From: WJJR01 sp964440935
Lineage (GTDB): Bacteria > Zixibacteria > MSB-5A5 > WJJR01
DNA: 64,000 nucleotides
Direction of reading: 5' to 3'
NCBI GenBank assembly: GCA_964440935.1
Contig: CAYTTY010000018.1
Coordinates: 3,369-67,368, forward strand
Shown: positions 60,766 to 64,000 of the stretch, in pieces
Position numbering within the stretch: the first letter of the stretch is position 1
How the letters are laid out: every line of letters begins with the position of its first letter
Program-made: the position numbers and the translations under genes
The notes under the pieces: generated by a model
Told to the model about the DNA's origin: nothing
What the model saw: the letters and a program-made list of their open reading frames with translations, nothing else
The model's database searches: none

Positions 60766-61521
60766 ATGAGTCACGAGCATCACATCGCCGTCAAATCGGT
60801 CGAACTCACCGACCCTGGCGGCACCATCCACGGACAGGTGCAAGTCGACACCGGCCCGATGCGTCTGGCCGAACTGGTCCCGACGGCCATCGAATTGACC
60901 ATGGTGCTCTCGACACGTGCCAATCAGCGTGAAACAAATCAGGGGAAGACGATCTCGTGCGCGGCTGGTTGTGGAGCGTGTTGCCGTCAACTGGTTCCGG
61001 TCTCACCGCCGGAGGCTTTTTGGCTCGCTGATGTCATTCGTTCGTTGCCGGATGAGCGGCGTGACGTGGTGATGTCGCGGTTCAATCACATCGCCAGTGA
61101 TGTCGAGCAGCGCGGCATGGTTGACGAGATGTACAATCCCCCGCCGACCGACGAGCCGATCCTCGAGATCAGCAAAAAGTACTTCCTGCTGGGCCTACCG
61201 TGCCCGTTCCTCGAAGACGAATCGTGCAGCATTCATCCATATCGTCCGGTCGCCTGCCGTGAGTACAACGTAACCTCACCTGCCGCCTGGTGCGCCGAAC
61301 CCTACAATTACGAAATTGAAAAGGTCCCGATGCCGATGCCGTTGTCACTGCCGTTGACACGCCTGACATCATCCTTGGTCGGATCCCGGATGCCACTTGT
61401 GCCGCTCTCGCTGGTTCCCCAGTGGGTCGAAGCAAACGCCGAGTTAGGCCAGAGAGCATGGCCCGGTTTGGAACTGTTCGAAGAGTTTATCAAGTGTCTT
61501 GGGACCACGCGGCAGACGTGA
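60766..61521 (+). CDS. YkgJ-family cysteine cluster protein
   Basis: A 251-residue protein with GGAGAG before its ATG. The CxxCxxxCC-type cluster is CAAGCGACCRQ, and the second half of the site is CPFLEDESCSIHPYRPVACR, both classical for the zinc/iron-chelating YkgJ (UPF0153) family. The N-terminus (GQVQVDTGPMRLAELVPTAI) and the C-terminal helices are additional. The family has been linked to Fe-S or zinc binding; no specific role is known here. It is not part of the T6SS by function that I can see. Confidence 0.88.
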   Translation: MSHEHHIAVKSVELTDPGGTIHGQVQVDTGPMRLAELVPTAIELTMVLSTRANQRETNQGKTISCAAGCGACCRQLVPVSPPEAFWLADVIRSLPDERRDVVMSRFNHIASDVEQRGMVDEMYNPPPTDEPILEISKKYFLLGLPCPFLEDESCSIHPYRPVACREYNVTSPAAWCAEPYNYEIEKVPMPMPLSLPLTRLTSSLVGSRMPLVPLSLVPQWVEANAELGQRAWPGLELFEEFIKCLGTTRQT

Positions 61522-61712
61522 GGGCATCCAGACGCGATCTGTCATTTTGTCTCGGATGGAGATGACACGGCCACAGATAGTCAAACTGTTAATTCGCATC
61601 ACCTATTACAATGTGGATATATTTTATCCGATTCTTTAGCTTTTTTTCCGCCTTGCAAATAATGACTCACATACAGTATCTTCCTGTCGTAGCAGTACGA
61701 CATTGGATGTGA

Positions 61713-63713
61713 ATGACAACTTCCCTTCTCGGGCACAAACGCCCACTTCATCGTAAATCACTCAGTGACGATGTTGCAGACTCCGCAGACACACCACGTG
61801 TCCTCCTGACCACGGTCTGTCGTCCTTTCGGGACACGTTACGGTGATGCACCGAGTGTCGGCTACGAGTTGCTCCATGAGCAAGTGACGCGCGCTCAGGG
61901 CCTGTTCAGTCCCCGGTCACATCACATCCAATTTTCACTTGAGTACATTGCTGAAAATCTCGACGCACCCACCGTGGTGCTCCAGTATCCCTCACGCAAG
62001 GAGCTTATCCGCGAGCTCCAGCGCGGGTATGACGTTGTCGGTGTGTCGTTTGTGCTGGCGACGTATCACCGGATGAAAGATGTGGCGGCATTGATTCGGG
62101 AGCATTCACCGGAATCAAAGATCGTACTGGGCGGCTATGGTACCGTTGCGCCCGACGAATTGCTGCTCCCGTATGGCGACGTCATTTGTCGCGAAGAGGG
62201 TGTCGGCTTCATGCGGCGGCTTCTCGGCGAGACGGACATCCCGATGCCGTACCGCCACCCACTGATTATCAACCCGCTGCGCGTGTTCGGCAGAGAATCC
62301 TCCCGCACCGGGATTGTAATGGCAGGATTGGGATGTCCCAACGGTTGCGATTTCTGCTGCACCTCGCACTACTTCAAACGCAAACACATCCGTCTGCTTC
62401 CCACCGGCCAGGACATTTACGACGTGATTCAACGCTACCTCGACGTCGATCCCAACATGTCCATTCTGATCATCGACGAGGATTTCTTGCTCAACCGTCG
62501 TCGGGCGATGGAGTTCCGCGACTGTGTGCTCCGGGGCGGACAGCCGCTGTCTATCTTTGTATTTGCCAGCATCAAGGCGGTCAGCCAGTACACGGTGACC
62601 GAGATACTCGAGATGGGAATCGACGGAATGTGGATCGGCTACGAGGGCACGCGCTCCGGCTACGAAAAGCAATCGGGGCGGCCGGTCGAGGACATCTTCA
62701 ACGAATTTCGTGAGCACGGGATCACGATTCTCGCCTCCATGATCGTCGGGTTCCCCTATCAGACACCCGAGATCATCGAGGAGGAACTCGCCGGACTGCT
62801 TGCCCTGCGGCCGGTGCTCACCCAGTTTTTAATCTACGGCCCGTGTCCCGGCACACCCTTTTATGATCAGGTTGTGCGTGAGGGCAGTCTGCTCCCAGAA
62901 GTTGCCACCGACCCGGAGCGTTTCTACCAGCGCGGGACCGGCTTCTATGCCATGGTCAAGCACCCAACGATGACATCTGAGGACATCGAGACAGCGCAGA
63001 CACGCTGCTTCGAGGAAGACTTCCGGCGATTGGGGCCGGTGTTGTATCGTTCGGTCGACCGTTGGCTCGATGGTTATCACAAGTTGCACGATTCTCCCAA
63101 CCCGTTTCTCCGGCGTCAGGCGCACCGGATTGCGGGTGATCTCAGAAAAGCCTATCCCATCTTTCTTGCCGGACGGCTCCTGGGACCGACAAAGACCGTT
63201 CGTCGGTGGATTGGACAGTTGCAGAAACGGCTCCACGCGACATTGGGCCGGCCGACATGGACAGAGCGGCTGGAATCGATCGGGGCCGTCGCCTTGGCGC
63301 TATGGACGGGACTGACGCTGGCATTGCGATGGTTCCAGCATCCACCACTGGTGCGTCATGGATTTCGTATGTCATCGCCGATCAAAGGACGGGCGTGGCG
63401 GAAGGTGGCCGGCGAAAGCCCGGCAGAACTCTCAATTCATGTGGAACATCGGCCAGCGGAAACCGTGTGGGTGCACCTGAAGGGTCAGCTTAATTCATCC
63501 ACCGCTGCTCAGTTTGTCGCGAACCTGCGGGAAACCCTGGCAACCAGAAACGATCGCGTTGTCCTGAATCTGGCGAATCTGGCGGAATTGGAAGATGCCG
63601 CCGCCTCAACCCTCGCGGATGGTCTCCAAGGGCATCGTGACCGAATCCGCATCATCCTCCCACTGATCGGTGAATTCGCTACGCTCGCCTCAATCTTTCC
63701 GATATATCGGTAG
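61713..63713 (+). CDS. B12-binding-like radical SAM protein with C-terminal STAS-like domain
   Basis: A 666-residue protein. Residues about 30-180 form a cobalamin-binding-like Rossmann domain (DVVGVSFVLATYHRMKDVAA, SKIVLGGYGT), but the DxHxxG cobalamin motif is absent. The radical SAM core has CxxxCxxC as GCPNGCDFC (Cys208, Cys212, Cys215), with ILIIDEDFLLNRRRAMEF and GMWIGYEGTRSGYEKQSG typical of B12-radical SAM enzymes. Residues about 525-545 form a hydrophobic helix. Residues about 565-655 look like a STAS domain (VWVHLKGQLNSSTAAQFVAN, VVLNLANLAELEDAAASTLA), normally found in anti-sigma antagonists and transporters. The substrate is unknown. No strong ribosome binding site precedes the ATG. 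Confidence 0.85.
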   Translation: MTTSLLGHKRPLHRKSLSDDVADSADTPRVLLTTVCRPFGTRYGDAPSVGYELLHEQVTRAQGLFSPRSHHIQFSLEYIAENLDAPTVVLQYPSRKELIRELQRGYDVVGVSFVLATYHRMKDVAALIREHSPESKIVLGGYGTVAPDELLLPYGDVICREEGVGFMRRLLGETDIPMPYRHPLIINPLRVFGRESSRTGIVMAGLGCPNGCDFCCTSHYFKRKHIRLLPTGQDIYDVIQRYLDVDPNMSILIIDEDFLLNRRRAMEFRDCVLRGGQPLSIFVFASIKAVSQYTVTEILEMGIDGMWIGYEGTRSGYEKQSGRPVEDIFNEFREHGITILASMIVGFPYQTPEIIEEELAGLLALRPVLTQFLIYGPCPGTPFYDQVVREGSLLPEVATDPERFYQRGTGFYAMVKHPTMTSEDIETAQTRCFEEDFRRLGPVLYRSVDRWLDGYHKLHDSPNPFLRRQAHRIAGDLRKAYPIFLAGRLLGPTKTVRRWIGQLQKRLHATLGRPTWTERLESIGAVALALWTGLTLALRWFQHPPLVRHGFRMSSPIKGRAWRKVAGESPAELSIHVEHRPAETVWVHLKGQLNSSTAAQFVANLRETLATRNDRVVLNLANLAELEDAAASTLADGLQGHRDRIRIILPLIGEFATLASIFPIYR

Positions 63714-63804
63714 CAAGAGCGAGCGGGGCGGTTGCTCAAGAATTCCGCGCAGTGTTCGCAGTTCTTGTTATAGCGATTGTCAGAACTCTTGTCCGTTTGG
63801 ATCG

Positions 63805-63882
63805 GGGTGCCACGGGCCTTCAGGCCCGTGTGTCCGCGTCGGCACAATCCCCGGTCCACGGGCCTCAAGGCCCGTGGCACCC
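63805..63882. repeat. nested palindromic intergenic repeat
   Basis: Two palindromes, CACGGGCCT-TC-AGGCCCGTG (63811-63830) and CCACGGGCCT-CA-AGGCCCGTGG (63856-63877), are themselves the ends of a larger inverted repeat with GGGTGCCACGGGCC outer arms. The same GTGCCACGGGCC motif forms the terminal repeats of the element at 4701-4908. It lies 92 bases after the radical SAM gene. Confidence 0.6.
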
Positions 63883-64000
63883 AAACCTAAATACCATGTG
63901 AAACAAGATTCGCTCTTTCTCAATCGGACAGGAAATCTGGCAATCGCTCTAGTGTTATGTCCCAGAAGTACCTTGTATAAGTAATCAGTGGACCGTAGCT

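Overview
The window looks like chromosome from a Gram-negative, moderately GC-rich bacterium. Outer-membrane TonB-dependent receptors, lipoproteins with lipoboxes and an envelope-spanning type VI secretion system (T6SS) all point to a diderm. Receptors with an N-terminal carboxypeptidase-regulatory-like domain, one of them paired with a DUF4249-type lipoprotein, are typical of the Bacteroidetes/FCB side of the tree, whereas a complete T6SS with TssJ is best known from Proteobacteria. My inference is an uncultured FCB-related lineage (for example Zixibacteria-like); the sequence alone does not prove this.

Layout. 1-3.4 kb (mostly minus strand): a TonB receptor running off the left edge, a small Cys/His-rich membrane protein behind it, a small Cys-rich ORF and a membrane protein. 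3.6-8.7 kb: NAD-dependent epimerase, a MITE-like palindromic element, a secreted S9 (glutamyl-endopeptidase-like) peptidase and a polysaccharide deacetylase. 9-12.9 kb: a TetR regulator with its operator inside its own promoter, then an Fe-S cluster repair di-iron protein, a hemerythrin-like protein and a TonB receptor carrying the copper-binding CxxxM/HxM signature of OprC/NosA, so this looks like a metal and nitrosative-stress unit. 13-23 kb: an Old Yellow Enzyme, acetyltransferases, an NlpE+META lipoprotein, an alpha/beta hydrolase, a TonB receptor plus DUF4249 pair, OsmC, VOC and a methyltransferase-like protein. 23.8-29.3 kb: housekeeping cluster pth-rpsF-rpsR-rplI-bifunctional nuclease followed by a TPR/periplasmic-binding-protein fusion and three small conserved hypotheticals. 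29.4-32.7 kb: pyruvoyl arginine decarboxylase and agmatinase (arginine to agmatine to putrescine), tadA, two unknown envelope proteins and tRNA-Ser(CGA).

33.0-60.5 kb: an uninterrupted co-directional T6SS locus with all 13 core genes: tagH C-terminal domain, tssJ, tssK, tssL, tssM, tagF, tssA, tssB, tssC, hcp, tssE, tssF, tssG, clpV, a Cys/His hydrolase-like protein, vgrG, a TPR protein, a PAAR-Rhs polymorphic toxin and an FHA-domain protein in the immunity position. The sheath (TssBC), tube (Hcp), baseplate (TssEFGK), membrane complex (TssJLM), cap (TssA), recycling ATPase (ClpV) and a spike (VgrG + PAAR-Rhs) form one complete machine with one obvious cargo. Unusual points are the TagH protein lacking its FHA domain while an FHA-like domain is encoded at the far end of the locus, the unassigned Rhs C-terminal toxin domain with an HEGRHR motif, and a candidate Cys-His enzyme between clpV and vgrG.

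60.6-64 kb: a tiny membrane protein, a YkgJ-type zinc/iron-chelating Cys-cluster protein, and a radical SAM protein with an unusual C-terminal STAS-like domain, followed by a palindromic intergenic repeat related to the ends of the MITE-like element at 4.7 kb.
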